NCBI GenBank assembly: GCA_004195335.1
Contig: SDWK01000149.1
Span: forward strand, 1-14,607
Length of the DNA: 14,607 nucleotides
Direction of reading: 5' to 3'
Origin: Shewanella sp.
Lineage (GTDB): Bacteria; Pseudomonadota; Gammaproteobacteria; Enterobacterales; Shewanellaceae
The notes under the pieces were generated by a model. The model was not told the origin of the DNA. It did not search any database and was given only the letters and a program-made list of their open reading frames with translations. This document shows, piece by piece, positions 7,738 to 14,607 of the stretch (positions within the stretch are counted from its first letter, which is position 1; every line of letters begins with the position of its first letter). Position numbers and translations under genes: made by a program.

Positions 7738-8246
7738 TTGCTCACCTCCGTACTCGACTGGGGACTCTTTACTTGATTGGATTTGATGGGCAATGCCTCT
7801 TTAAGCCATTGATGAGCTAGGCTTTTTAAAGTTAATGCATCACCACTTGCCAAGCCTTCTCTTTGATAACGTTTATCGAGTAACTGCTGCAGTTGTGAAT
7901 TGGGCCGTTTAACTTGAGAGTCCATCCAACGATACCAGTCCTGGCCTTCGAGTCCTGCCACTTGTTCACGGGGCAGGTAGCTCATCGCGGCCCGTTTAAT
8001 TAAGGTATTTACTTGTGAAGAGAATGCTTCATGGTTTGGGTCCAGATCCTTGAGCGCCGCAATGACGATACGCTTTGGTGCTGAATATCGCCGTTGACGT
8101 TTTACTCGATAGAAAATGGCAATAATGGTCATGATTAACAAGGTCAGTGTGAGCCAATATCCATAAGCGATAGGCCATGAGGCAACGACATCAGGTGGCT
8201 GAATATCTTTCAAAGAAGCTAAAGCGGGATTTGTTGCTGCTTCCAT
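7731..8246 (-). CDS. DUF4381 family membrane protein of the bat operon
   Basis: A 171-residue protein with one membrane helix (about 26-47, PIAYGYWLTLTLLIMTIIAIFY), preceded by a short segment with QPPDVVASWPIAYGYW and followed by a basic KRQRRYSAPKR stretch, so most of the protein (about 48-171) should be cytoplasmic. The pattern fits DUF4381, a family encoded between DUF58 and batA genes in proteobacterial MoxR operons. No enzyme motif is visible. Its start overlaps the DUF58 stop by one base (TAATG) and its end overlaps batA by 7 bases, so the three are probably translationally coupled. A role as an adaptor linking the soluble MoxR/DUF58 components to the membrane VWA proteins is inference from topology and position. 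Confidence 0.85.
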   Translation of the reverse strand: MEAATNPALASLKDIQPPDVVASWPIAYGYWLTLTLLIMTIIAIFYRVKRQRRYSAPKRIVIAALKDLDPNHEAFSSQVNTLIKRAAMSYLPREQVAGLEGQDWYRWMDSQVKRPNSQLQQLLDKRYQREGLASGDALTLKSLAHQWLKEALPIKSNQVKSPQSSTEVSKC

Positions 8247-9175
8247 TACCTTAACGCCCCAATTTGATTGTGAAGTGTATCTCCGGCATCTAAGAATCGG
8301 GTCTGAACATTCAGTTTTTGCATCATCTGGGTAAATTGTGTTTGAGAGTCGAGCTGCTTCTTTAACCAGGCATCGTAACCAGCTCGGTTGAGTGTTAACT
8401 CTTTATTTCCCTCTTTCACCGGTAACTGAAATTGCTTTGGCAACGCAAGGGTTCCTTGTCTCAGAGGGTCTGTAATTAAGAATGCACCCATATCGCAATG
8501 ACGTTTAAGATCCGATAACGGCGCGAGGCAAGCATCATTAAAATTGCTGCCATCACTGATTATCCAGATTAGCGAGCCAGGTTTAGCTATTCGCCTTAAT
8601 CGCTGACATGCCTTAAAAAGATGCTCAGGTTGATTCTGATGCTCAGCTATTTGGCTGAGTTGTTTTTTATGGAGAGATTCTATACCTGAGATCAGTTGCA
8701 AGATCCCTTGCTGACGGCTTCTGGGCTTCAGCTCAAGGTGTTCTTGCTCTGTCGCAATTAATGCCCCCAATTTGTCGCCGTGAAATATGGCACTCCAACC
8801 TAAAGTGGTGGCTAAATGCGCCGCTTGAACGGACTGAAGCAGTAAGCTTGAGCCAAAATAGAGGCTGTGACTGAGATCGAGCAGGATTAAAATCGGCCGC
8901 TCTCTCTCTTCAACAAATAATTTAGTGTGCACCTTACCTGTCCTGGCGGTCACCCGCCAGTCGATAGTTCGGACATCATCACCCGGCTGGTAGTGACGCA
9001 CCTCAGCAAACTCCATACCGCGACCTTTAATTAAGCTGGCTCTGTGACCGGAGAGACTCGCACGCGCCTTGGAACACTTCTCGGGAAGTGCTCTGGCCAG
9101 ATTTTGGCAGGCTAAAAGCTCTTTTTGAGTGAGGTTTACCCCATCGGCAAAAAGAGGCAAGGCTATCTCTGCCAT
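8246..9175 (-). CDS. DUF58 domain protein with VWA-like motif
   Basis: A 309-residue, apparently soluble protein. The DUF58 signature is clear at about 51-79: GRGMEFAEVRHYQPGDDVRT followed by IDWRVTAR. Just downstream, ILILLDLSHSLYFG places D100-L-S102-H-S104 as a MIDAS-like DxSxS, and IWIISDGSNF near 200 supplies a second Asp-Gly, so the C-terminal half resembles a VWA fold. DUF58 genes almost always follow moxR and are regarded as partners or targets of the MoxR ATPase; the molecular task is not known. The ATG follows the moxR stop codon directly (TAAATG), implying coupled translation. No signal peptide or membrane helix is seen, unlike many Gram-positive DUF58 proteins that carry two N-terminal helices. 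Confidence 0.92.
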   Translation of the reverse strand: MAEIALPLFADGVNLTQKELLACQNLARALPEKCSKARASLSGHRASLIKGRGMEFAEVRHYQPGDDVRTIDWRVTARTGKVHTKLFVEERERPILILLDLSHSLYFGSSLLLQSVQAAHLATTLGWSAIFHGDKLGALIATEQEHLELKPRSRQQGILQLISGIESLHKKQLSQIAEHQNQPEHLFKACQRLRRIAKPGSLIWIISDGSNFNDACLAPLSDLKRHCDMGAFLITDPLRQGTLALPKQFQLPVKEGNKELTLNRAGYDAWLKKQLDSQTQFTQMMQKLNVQTRFLDAGDTLHNQIGALR

Positions 9176-10132
9176 TTAAGGTACCGCTACTTGAGAAAGG
9201 ATATGGTTAATCACTTGGTCGCGACTCACGCCTTCGGCTTGAGCTTGATAGCTCAGCAGTAGTCTGTGCCTTAATACGTTAGGCGCAACCGCCTGAATGT
9301 CTTCGGGTGAGACAAAGTCTCGTTCATTAAGCCAAGCACGTGCTCGGGCACAACGCTCCAGCGCCAATGTTGCTCTTGGGCTTACGCCATACTCGAGCCA
9401 TTTGGCCAAATCATCGCTGTATCGCTCGGGTTGACGAGTGGCCATAACGATATCGACAATATAGTGTTCAAGAGGCTCGGCAAGGTAGATCTCAAGCGAC
9501 TCTGCACGCGCCTCAAATATATCTTTTTGAATTATGGGTTCGACAGAAGGGGCTGCTTGTTTCAATGCCTCTTTGCGTGACATTCGCATGATCTCGAACT
9601 CAGTTTCAGCACTGGGGTAATCCAGGTTTAAATGCATCAAGAATCGATCGAGCTGTGCTTCCGGTAGAGGGTAAGTTCCCTCATTCTCTAGTGGGTTCTG
9701 AGTGGCCATAACGAGAAACAGTTCAGGTAATGGATAACTGTTCTTGCCAACGGTAACCTGACCTTCTCCCATGGCTTCGAGCAGCGCCGATTGCACTTTT
9801 GCAGGCGCTCGGTTGATCTCGTCCGCTAGAATAAGATTATGAAAAATCGGGCCTGATTCAAATTCAAATGTTCCTGTTTGAGCGCGATAGATATCGGTAC
9901 CAGTGAGATCGGCTGGCAATAGGTCAGGGGTAAATTGAATGCGATGAAAATCCCCCTCGACACCATCACACAAGGCTTTGACTGCACGTGTCTTAGCGAG
10001 TCCTGGCGGTCCCTCTACGAGTAAATGTCCGTCTGCTATCAAGGCTATTAGCAGGTTTTCGGTCAGGACAGGTTGCCCTAAAATGACCTTGTTCAGGTAT
10101 TCGCGTAATGCGTGAAATCGACTCAAAGGCAT
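9176..10132 (-). CDS. moxR: MoxR family AAA+ ATPase
   Basis: A 318-residue cytosolic ATPase, the normal MoxR length. The Walker A motif GPPGLAKT is at 41-48, Walker B ILADEINRAP at 101-110 (D104, E105), the sensor-1 Asn in MATQNP at 146, and an arginine finger candidate in EAQLDRF (R163). The AAA lid occupies about 240-318, with SPRATLALERCARARAW. MoxR proteins act as hexameric chaperones that help mature metal-containing or multi-subunit complexes through VWA partners; here those partners are encoded directly downstream. It is the first gene of the operon, and its promoter must lie in the 502-bp gap shared with fadI, although no convincing box was found. The ATG at 10132 gives the usual start before the KVILGQ motif. 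Its Shine-Dalgarno is weak. Confidence 0.95.
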   Translation of the reverse strand: MPLSRFHALREYLNKVILGQPVLTENLLIALIADGHLLVEGPPGLAKTRAVKALCDGVEGDFHRIQFTPDLLPADLTGTDIYRAQTGTFEFESGPIFHNLILADEINRAPAKVQSALLEAMGEGQVTVGKNSYPLPELFLVMATQNPLENEGTYPLPEAQLDRFLMHLNLDYPSAETEFEIMRMSRKEALKQAAPSVEPIIQKDIFEARAESLEIYLAEPLEHYIVDIVMATRQPERYSDDLAKWLEYGVSPRATLALERCARARAWLNERDFVSPEDIQAVAPNVLRHRLLLSYQAQAEGVSRDQVINHILSQVAVP

Positions 10133-10143
10133 GATGCTACTCG

Positions 10144-10171
10144 GTTAATTTAGATTAGTTAATTTAGATTG
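10144..10171. repeat. Two tandem 14-bp copies of GTTAATTTAGATTA/G
   Basis: Positions 10144-10157 and 10158-10171 differ only in the last base. The repeat lies just upstream of the moxR start codon, within the probable 5' leader of the bat operon. It may be a recent slippage duplication or two binding sites for one regulator; nothing distinguishes these. Confidence 0.6.
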
Positions 10172-10387
10172 GTTTTGTATAGACCATAGATATGGTAAAA
10201 AATTCCAATAGGGTTTGGCTAGTACCAATGCTCATCTGTGGTGATAATTTCTTCCATTCATCATTTTCTGCTCGGGTGGCTATCGAATCCCTTAGCTTAC
10301 CAGCGTCCTTTAATATGCATAAATAAGATAATAAAAATCAAAATATTAATTATTAAACATTGTTCACAAACATTTTTTTGATTTATT

Positions 10388-10416
10388 TTGACTATAAACC
10401 AAACAAGTGTTTAAAA
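10388..10416 (+). promoter_or_regulatory. Candidate fadI promoter overlapped by a PsrA-like operator
   Basis: TTGACT (10388-10393) is followed after 16-17 bases by the weak -10 box TTTAAA/TTAAAA (10410-10416). Inside it, CAAAC-AAGT-GTTTA (10400-10413) matches the published PsrA half-site pattern (G/C)AAAC-N2-4-GTTT(G/C), except for the last base. PsrA is a TetR-type repressor of fatty-acid degradation genes released by long-chain acyl-CoA. An operator across the spacer and -10 box would block polymerase. The start would lie near 10422, leaving a leader of about 210 nt before fadI. This was identified by eye and no score was computed. Confidence 0.45.
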
Positions 10417-10428
10417 CTTGTCTGTAAG

Positions 10429-10450
10429 AAGTTAGAATCAGATCACACTT
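10429..10450. promoter_or_regulatory. CRP-like site upstream of fadI
   Basis: The right half AGATCACAcTT matches the CRP consensus at ten of eleven positions, while the left half TTAGA is a poor match to TGTGA. It directly abuts the FadR-like site. cAMP-CRP activates fad genes in enteric bacteria, which makes the site sensible, but half of it is weak and its spacing from either candidate promoter is not a standard activating distance. Confidence 0.3.
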
Positions 10451-10467
10451 TAATGGTCAGACCTGTT
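10451..10467. promoter_or_regulatory. FadR-like operator upstream of fadI
   Basis: The 17-mer TAATGGTCAGACCTGTT contains the TGGTCnGACC core of the FadR operator (consensus about AACTGGTCNGACCAGTT); three of the sixteen defined positions differ. FadR is the acyl-CoA-responsive GntR-type repressor of beta-oxidation genes. It would lie about 30-45 bases past the predicted start of the 10388 promoter, a position that blocks transcription at E. coli fad genes. A weaker GTCGGAC core recurs at 10480-10486. Confidence 0.5.
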
Positions 10468-10634
10468 ATATGCGGTACAGTCGGACTGATTAATGGCAGG
10501 TAGCTATATAATAAGCTATTTCCGTGGCTAATTGGTTTTTCTCTTTCAAGTTAAAGCTGAGTCGCGTTATAGCGTTAAGGACATAATATCGTCTCTTGCT
10601 AAAGTGAGCGGAGCGTATAATAAGAGGGTGACAA

Positions 10635-11945
10635 ATGAGTGATAGACAACAGGTAACGAATGCTAAAGGCGATCGTATTGCCATTGTAATGGGATTAAGA
10701 ACCCCCTTTGCAAAGCAAGCCACGGCATTTCATGGTGTATCGGCGTTAGATATGGGCAAGATGGTCGTTAATGAAATGCTCTCTCGCTCTGAATTGGATC
10801 CTAAACAGATTGAACAGTTGGTCTATGGTCAAGTCGTGCTGATGCCTGCCGCTCCCAATATTGCTCGTGAGATAGTATTAGGCACCGGAATGAATGTTGC
10901 GACTGACGCTTACAGTGTAACCCGCGCCTGTGCGACCAGTTTTCAATCAACGGTGAATGTTGCAGAATCCATCATGACGGGGAATATCGAAATTGGTATT
11001 GCCGGTGGTGCCGATTCATCTTCAGTTGTCCCTATTGGCGTTTCAAGAAAACTTGCTCATGCCTTGGTTGACCTCAATAAAGCACGTTCATTTGGTCAAA
11101 AATTGGCGATTTTCCGCCAGCTCGGCTTAAAAGATCTGTTACCTGTGCCTCCTGCCGTTGCCGAATTTTCCACTGGTCTCTCTATGGGACAAACTGCCGA
11201 GCAGATGGCTAAAACCTACAACATAAGCCGCGCCGATCAAGATGCACTCGCTCACCGCTCACACACTCTCGCTACAGAGACCTGGAATGCCGGGCATCTG
11301 ACGCAAGAGGTGATGACGGCTCATGTTCCACCTTATAAAACCTTTATCGATCGTGACAACAATATCAGAGAAAATTCATCTATAGAGTCGTACGCCAAAC
11401 TTAGACCCGCGTTCGATCGGAAGCACGGTACTGTGACGGCGGCGACAAGTACGCCGCTTACTGACGGTGCATCGGCAGTCCTATTGATGAGTGAAAGCCG
11501 TGCTAAGGCACTGGGTTATACCCCTATTGGCTACATAAAGAGCTATGCATTTAGTGCCATCGATGTTTGGGAAGATATGTTGATGGGGCCATCATATGCC
11601 ACGCCACTGGCGCTTAAGCGTGCTGGGATGGAGCTTGAAGATCTAACGCTTATTGAGATGCATGAAGCGTTTGCGGCGCAAACATTGGCTAACATGCAGA
11701 TGTTTGGATCGAAGAAATTTGCTGCCGAAAAGTTGGGACGCAACCGTGCGATTGGTGAGATTGATATGAGCAAGTTTAACGTGCTCGGTGGCTCACTCGC
11801 TTATGGTCACCCTTTTGCGGCAACGGGTACTCGATTAATTACTCAAGTGTGTAATGAGCTTAAACGTCGCGGCGGTGGTACAGGATTAGCGACCGCGTGT
11901 GCAGCGGGTGGTTTAGGTGCGGCAATGATAGTTGAAGTGGAGTAG
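10635..11945 (+). CDS. fadI: 3-ketoacyl-CoA thiolase FadI (beta-oxidation beta subunit)
   Basis: Catalyses the last beta-oxidation step, cleaving 3-ketoacyl-CoA with CoA to acetyl-CoA and an acyl-CoA shortened by two carbons. The 436 residues equal the E. coli FadI length. Thiolase landmarks are intact: the nucleophile C99 in [11 protein letters not shown]343 in [10 protein letters not shown]392 in GHPFAATG and the acid/base C422 in [11 protein letters not shown]. The N-terminal [20 protein letters not shown] and the overall length favour FadI over the shorter FadA (~387 residues). The ATG is preceded by GAGGG at a normal distance. The fadJ start codon follows its stop without a gap, so the two subunits, which form one cytoplasmic complex, are translated together. 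Upstream PsrA-, CRP- and FadR-like sites suggest induction by fatty acids. Confidence 0.96.
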   Translation: MSDRQQVTNAKGDRIAIVMGLRTPFAKQATAFHGVSALDMGKMVVNEMLSRSELDPKQIEQLVYGQVVLMPAAPNIAREIVLGTGMNVATDAYSVTRACATSFQSTVNVAESIMTGNIEIGIAGGADSSSVVPIGVSRKLAHALVDLNKARSFGQKLAIFRQLGLKDLLPVPPAVAEFSTGLSMGQTAEQMAKTYNISRADQDALAHRSHTLATETWNAGHLTQEVMTAHVPPYKTFIDRDNNIRENSSIESYAKLRPAFDRKHGTVTAATSTPLTDGASAVLLMSESRAKALGYTPIGYIKSYAFSAIDVWEDMLMGPSYATPLALKRAGMELEDLTLIEMHEAFAAQTLANMQMFGSKKFAAEKLGRNRAIGEIDMSKFNVLGGSLAYGHPFAATGTRLITQVCNELKRRGGGTGLATACAAGGLGAAMIVEVE

Positions 11946-14099
11946 ATGGTAATGGATAAGACATTTTATTTAACTAAACGTGAAGATGGTATCGCCATAC
12001 TGACCATGGATGTGCCCGGCGAGACAATGAACACCTTGCGCGCCGAGTTTGGCCCTGAAATTAATCAAGTATTAGCGGATATAAAAGCCGATAACAGTAT
12101 TAAAGGACTGGTACTGATTTCGGGTAAGAAAGACTCATTCGTTGCCGGAGCCGATATTTCAATGCTGGATGCCTGTAAAACGGCCGCCGATGCTAAGCAG
12201 TTATCTCAGCAGGGACATCTTGTATTTAATGAACTGGAATCTTTGAAAATTCCGGTCATTGCTGCCATCAATGGTGCGTGTCTGGGTGGTGGACTCGAGC
12301 TGGCATTAGCCTGTCATCAACGAGTATGTAGCTTAAATAGTAAGACCATGATGGGCGTGCCTGAGGTGCAACTCGGTTTACTGCCCGGTGGTGGTGGTAC
12401 GCAGAGGTTGCCTCGATTGGTCGGTATTACTACCGCTCTGGATATGATGCTGACGGGTAAACAACTTCGCCCTAAGCAAGCACTTAAGATGGGCTTAGTG
12501 GATGATGTGGTTCCCGAGTCAATTTTGCTTGAGACTGCGGTAGAGATGGCACTGAAAGGTAAGCGTGCTCCAAAAAAAGTGAAAAAGTCATTAGTGACTC
12601 GTCTGCTTGAGGGGACGCCGCCAGGCCGCAACATCATCTTCGACCAAGCCAGTAAGCAGGTAGAGAAGAAAACACACGGTAACTACCCGGCTCCGGCAAA
12701 AATTATCGATTGCGTACGTCAAGGCATGGCCAAAGGGATGACTAAAGGCTTGGAGGTCGAGGCTAACCACTTTGCCGATCTGGTTGTCTCTAAAGAGTCT
12801 GAAGCCTTGCGAAGCATCTTCTTCGGCACCACGGAGATGAAGAAAGAGACCGGCGCTGGGGATGTTGAGCCACGCGAAGTTCATAAGGCCATGATACTTG
12901 GTGGTGGTTTGATGGGCGGTGGTATTGCCTCTGTGACGACGACCAAAGCAAAAATCCCAGCTCGAGTTAAAGATATCAGCGAACAGGGGCTGAGTAACGC
13001 GCTCTCTTATGCTTATAAGCTATTGGACAAAGGGGTTAAGCGTCGTCATATGGCACCTGCCGTGAGAGATAATTTAATGTCTCTGATGACAACGACGACC
13101 GAATATAAAGGCATTAAAGATGCCGATATTGTCGTTGAAGCCGTATTTGAAGATTTAAAGTTAAAGCATCAAATGGTCAAGGACGTTGAACGCGAATGTG
13201 GCGAGAATACTATTTTTGCCTCTAACACCTCATCACTGCCTATTTCGCAGATAGCCGAGGCTGCCAGTCGTCCTGAGAATGTTATCGGTTTACATTATTT
13301 TTCTCCGGTCGAGAAGATGCCTTTGGTCGAGGTTATCGCCCATGAGAAGACCTCTGCGGAAACGATAGCGACAACCGTCGCCTTTGCTCGCAAGCAGGGA
13401 AAGACGCCCATAGTTGTACAAGATGGTGCTGGTTTCTATGTCAACCGTATCTTGGCCCTGTATATGAATGAAGCGGCACAACTGCTGCTGGAAGGGCAGA
13501 GTGTTGAACACTTAGATAAGGCACTGGTTAAATTTGGTTTCCCTGTCGGACCAATGACGCTTCTCGATGAAGTTGGAATCGATGTCGGGGCTAAAATTTC
13601 TCCAATCTTAGAGTCAGAGCTTGGCGAGCGTTTTAAAGCACCGGCAGCCTTCGATAAGCTGCTGGCAGACGATCGAAAAGGCCGTAAGAATGGTAAAGGT
13701 TTTTATCTTTATGGCAGCAAGACTAAGCAGATATTTAAGAAGAAAGCCAAACTGGTCGATGAGTCTGTTTATGCTGTGCTTGGCTTAACGCCTTCATCAA
13801 AGGATAGTAATAACGACTCACAAGATGTCGCTAAGCGTTGTGTCGTGCAGATGCTCAATGAAGCTGTTCGTTGTCTGGAAGAGGGCATTATCGCCTCTCC
13901 ACGTGATGGTGATATTGGTGCTATCTTCGGAATTGGTTTCCCGCCGTTTCTTGGAGGCCCGTTCCATTATATCGATTCTATGGGAGCCGCTGAGCTGGTG
14001 GCCGAATTAGAAACCTATCAGGCCAAATATGGAGATAGGTTTACACCTTGCGATCGTTTAAAAGAGATGGTTGAAAATGGACAGTCCTTTTTTGAATAA
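11946..14099 (+). CDS. fadJ: Multifunctional fatty-acid oxidation alpha subunit FadJ
   Basis: A bifunctional subunit catalysing enoyl-CoA hydration and NAD-dependent 3-hydroxyacyl-CoA oxidation, passing 3-ketoacyl-CoA to FadI. Its 717 residues match the family (E. coli FadJ 714). The N-terminal crotonase domain (about 1-190) has oxyanion-hole and catalytic features: FVAGADISML at 65, NGACLGGGLELALAC with E118, and PEVQLGLLPGGGGTQRL with E140. The dehydrogenase part starts near 313 with the Rossmann loop ILGGGLMGGGIA, followed by NTSSLPISQ and the catalytic H450/E462 pair in IGLHYFSPVEKMPLVEVI. The C-terminal 3HCDH domains include FGFPVGPMTLLDEVGIDVG and GIGFPPFLGGPFHYID. The ATG abuts the fadI stop (TAGATG); an in-frame ATG two codons later (11952) is an equally possible start. 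No key residue is missing. Confidence 0.96.
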   Translation: MVMDKTFYLTKREDGIAILTMDVPGETMNTLRAEFGPEINQVLADIKADNSIKGLVLISGKKDSFVAGADISMLDACKTAADAKQLSQQGHLVFNELESLKIPVIAAINGACLGGGLELALACHQRVCSLNSKTMMGVPEVQLGLLPGGGGTQRLPRLVGITTALDMMLTGKQLRPKQALKMGLVDDVVPESILLETAVEMALKGKRAPKKVKKSLVTRLLEGTPPGRNIIFDQASKQVEKKTHGNYPAPAKIIDCVRQGMAKGMTKGLEVEANHFADLVVSKESEALRSIFFGTTEMKKETGAGDVEPREVHKAMILGGGLMGGGIASVTTTKAKIPARVKDISEQGLSNALSYAYKLLDKGVKRRHMAPAVRDNLMSLMTTTTEYKGIKDADIVVEAVFEDLKLKHQMVKDVERECGENTIFASNTSSLPISQIAEAASRPENVIGLHYFSPVEKMPLVEVIAHEKTSAETIATTVAFARKQGKTPIVVQDGAGFYVNRILALYMNEAAQLLLEGQSVEHLDKALVKFGFPVGPMTLLDEVGIDVGAKISPILESELGERFKAPAAFDKLLADDRKGRKNGKGFYLYGSKTKQIFKKKAKLVDESVYAVLGLTPSSKDSNNDSQDVAKRCVVQMLNEAVRCLEEGIIASPRDGDIGAIFGIGFPPFLGGPFHYIDSMGAAELVAELETYQAKYGDRFTPCDRLKEMVENGQSFFE

Positions 14100-14131
14100 A
14101 GAATAGGCTCGAACAAATAGTTGGCTTTAAC

Positions 14132-14160
14132 AATGCGGCAACATAATGCCGCATTTTTTT
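14132..14160 (+). terminator. Intrinsic terminator of fadIJ
   Basis: The stem AATGCGGCA (14132-14140) and TGCCGCATT (14147-14155) enclose a six-base loop and run into seven consecutive T residues (14154-14160). It lies 33 bases past the fadJ stop codon, as expected for a Rho-independent terminator. The remaining bases up to 14381 contain no convincing gene. Confidence 0.93.
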
Positions 14161-14381
14161 GGCTGCAAGGAAATGTGTTGCCTGTTTTTTGTTCGTGATA
14201 ATTTGCTATTTCTGTACAATACCGCTCGCATACCATCCATATGACTTGTCCTTATTAGATAATGGCTCTCAGTTTCCCTACGATTTATTAGTCATGTGTG
14301 CGACTTATTTTTTGTATTTTCCGGTTCTGTGTAGCCAGAATAGTGCTTGAGCAGACTAGTTTTAGAAGAGGTTGTAGATAA

Positions 14382-14606
14382 GTGATATTTTTCAGTGTCA
14401 ATGTGGCTGTATTCGTCGTTGCAATTGTATTGGCTATCTCAGGTATTGTGATGGGAAACTTAGCTTTTCGGGCTGGTCTGGGAGTGAAACGTTGGACTTT
14501 GATAGGACTTATCTTGGGCCCACTGGGCTACCCACTACTCAATACCCACAAGCGATTCGCTATGAAGCGTGCAGTTGGCAGAACAGCGAGAACGATTAGG
14601 CTATAA
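14382..14606 (+). CDS. Small hypothetical membrane protein (74 aa)
   Basis: A complete 74-residue protein, stop codon one base before the window's end. It starts with GTG, preceded by AAGAGG about eleven bases upstream. The first ~24 residues (FFSVNVAVFVVAIVLAISGIV) form one membrane helix. A second hydrophobic stretch (about 38-52, RWTLIGLILGPLGYPLLN) is followed by a strongly basic tail (HKRFAMKRAVGRTARTIR), which suggests an inner-membrane hairpin with a cytoplasmic C-terminus. I do not recognise the family and no function can be given. It has no overlap with or coupling to fadJ, from which a strong terminator separates it, so it should have its own promoter. The clean hydrophobic/basic layout favours a real gene over a chance frame. 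Confidence 0.65.
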   Translation: MIFFSVNVAVFVVAIVLAISGIVMGNLAFRAGLGVKRWTLIGLILGPLGYPLLNTHKRFAMKRAVGRTARTIRL

Positions 14607-14607
14607 G

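Larger units (their letters stand above)
10133..10634. other. Divergent control region between moxR and fadI (502 bp)
   Basis: This gene-free stretch separates the minus-strand bat operon from the plus-strand fadIJ operon. The moxR side (10133-10330) holds a short tandem repeat but no convincing promoter. An AT-rich block (about 10318-10388) then precedes a TTGACT promoter with PsrA-, CRP- and FadR-like sites (listed separately). A perfect TATAAT at 10507-10512 without a good -35 box could be a second, closer fadI promoter. The fadI ribosome binding site (GAGGG, 10624-10628) lies at the right end. Short open frames across this gap start or end in neighbouring genes' shadow and are not convincing. 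Confidence 0.75.

Noticed and set aside
10616..10621. TATAAT just before the fadI start codon
   Set aside because: It would start transcription about seven bases before the ATG and lose the ribosome binding site; no -35 box lies at a proper distance.
10490..10723. 77-residue minus-strand frame between moxR and fadI
   Set aside because: It begins inside fadI on the opposite strand and covers the fadI leader and ribosome binding site; no domain or ribosome binding site supports it.
12591..12884. 97-residue minus-strand frame inside fadJ
   Set aside because: It is antisense to the intact fadJ reading frame, whose conserved residues continue across the region.
14159..14350. 63-residue hydrophobic plus-strand frame after the fadJ terminator
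   Set aside because: It starts on the terminator T-run with no room for a ribosome binding site, and its Cys/Tyr-rich composition looks like chance translation of AT-rich DNA.

Overview
The window looks like an ordinary chromosomal segment of a marine gammaproteobacterium, most likely Shewanella. The support is the gene content and order (putP; an ECF sigma factor with a DUF3379 partner; a Bat/MoxR operon; divergent fadIJ) and proteins that read as close full-length relatives of Shewanella/Vibrio/E. coli families. The species cannot be fixed from sequence alone. No transposase, phage gene, CRISPR array, tRNA or rRNA is visible.

Left part (1-1517, minus strand): a perfect 30-bp palindrome, probably a terminator, followed by a complete putP sodium/proline symporter with its own candidate promoter. 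Next (1701-2961, minus) comes a two-gene unit with an 8-base overlap: an ECF-type sigma factor and a single-pass DUF3379 membrane protein that is probably its anti-sigma factor. Unusual palindromes sit on both sides of this unit.

Centre (3070-10132, minus): a six-gene operon, in transcription order moxR, DUF58, DUF4381, batA, batB (VWA fused to TPR, BatB+BatC-like) and batD. Most junctions overlap or abut; the only gap is 82 bp before batD, which starts with GTG. The set encodes a cytosolic MoxR AAA+ ATPase, a DUF58 protein with a VWA-like motif, a membrane adaptor, two membrane-anchored VWA proteins with MIDAS motifs and an exported, membrane-anchored BatD. Such MoxR-VWA systems are thought to act as envelope chaperone or stress assemblies, but their substrates here are unknown.

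Right part (10635-14099, plus): fadI and fadJ, the two subunits of a fatty-acid beta-oxidation complex (thiolase, and hydratase/3-hydroxyacyl-CoA dehydrogenase), with a strong intrinsic terminator behind them. The 502-bp gap shared with moxR holds sites that look like a PsrA operator overlapping a sigma-70 promoter, a CRP-like site and a FadR-like site, arranged within about 80 bp. This is the most informative regulatory stretch. The window ends with a small, unrecognised two-helix membrane protein (14382-14606).

I found no clearly new system. The least characterised items are the sigma/DUF3379 pair, the long disordered acidic insert in BatB, the DUF4381 protein, the stacked fad control region, the non-terminator-like palindrome at 1612-1649 and the terminal small membrane protein.
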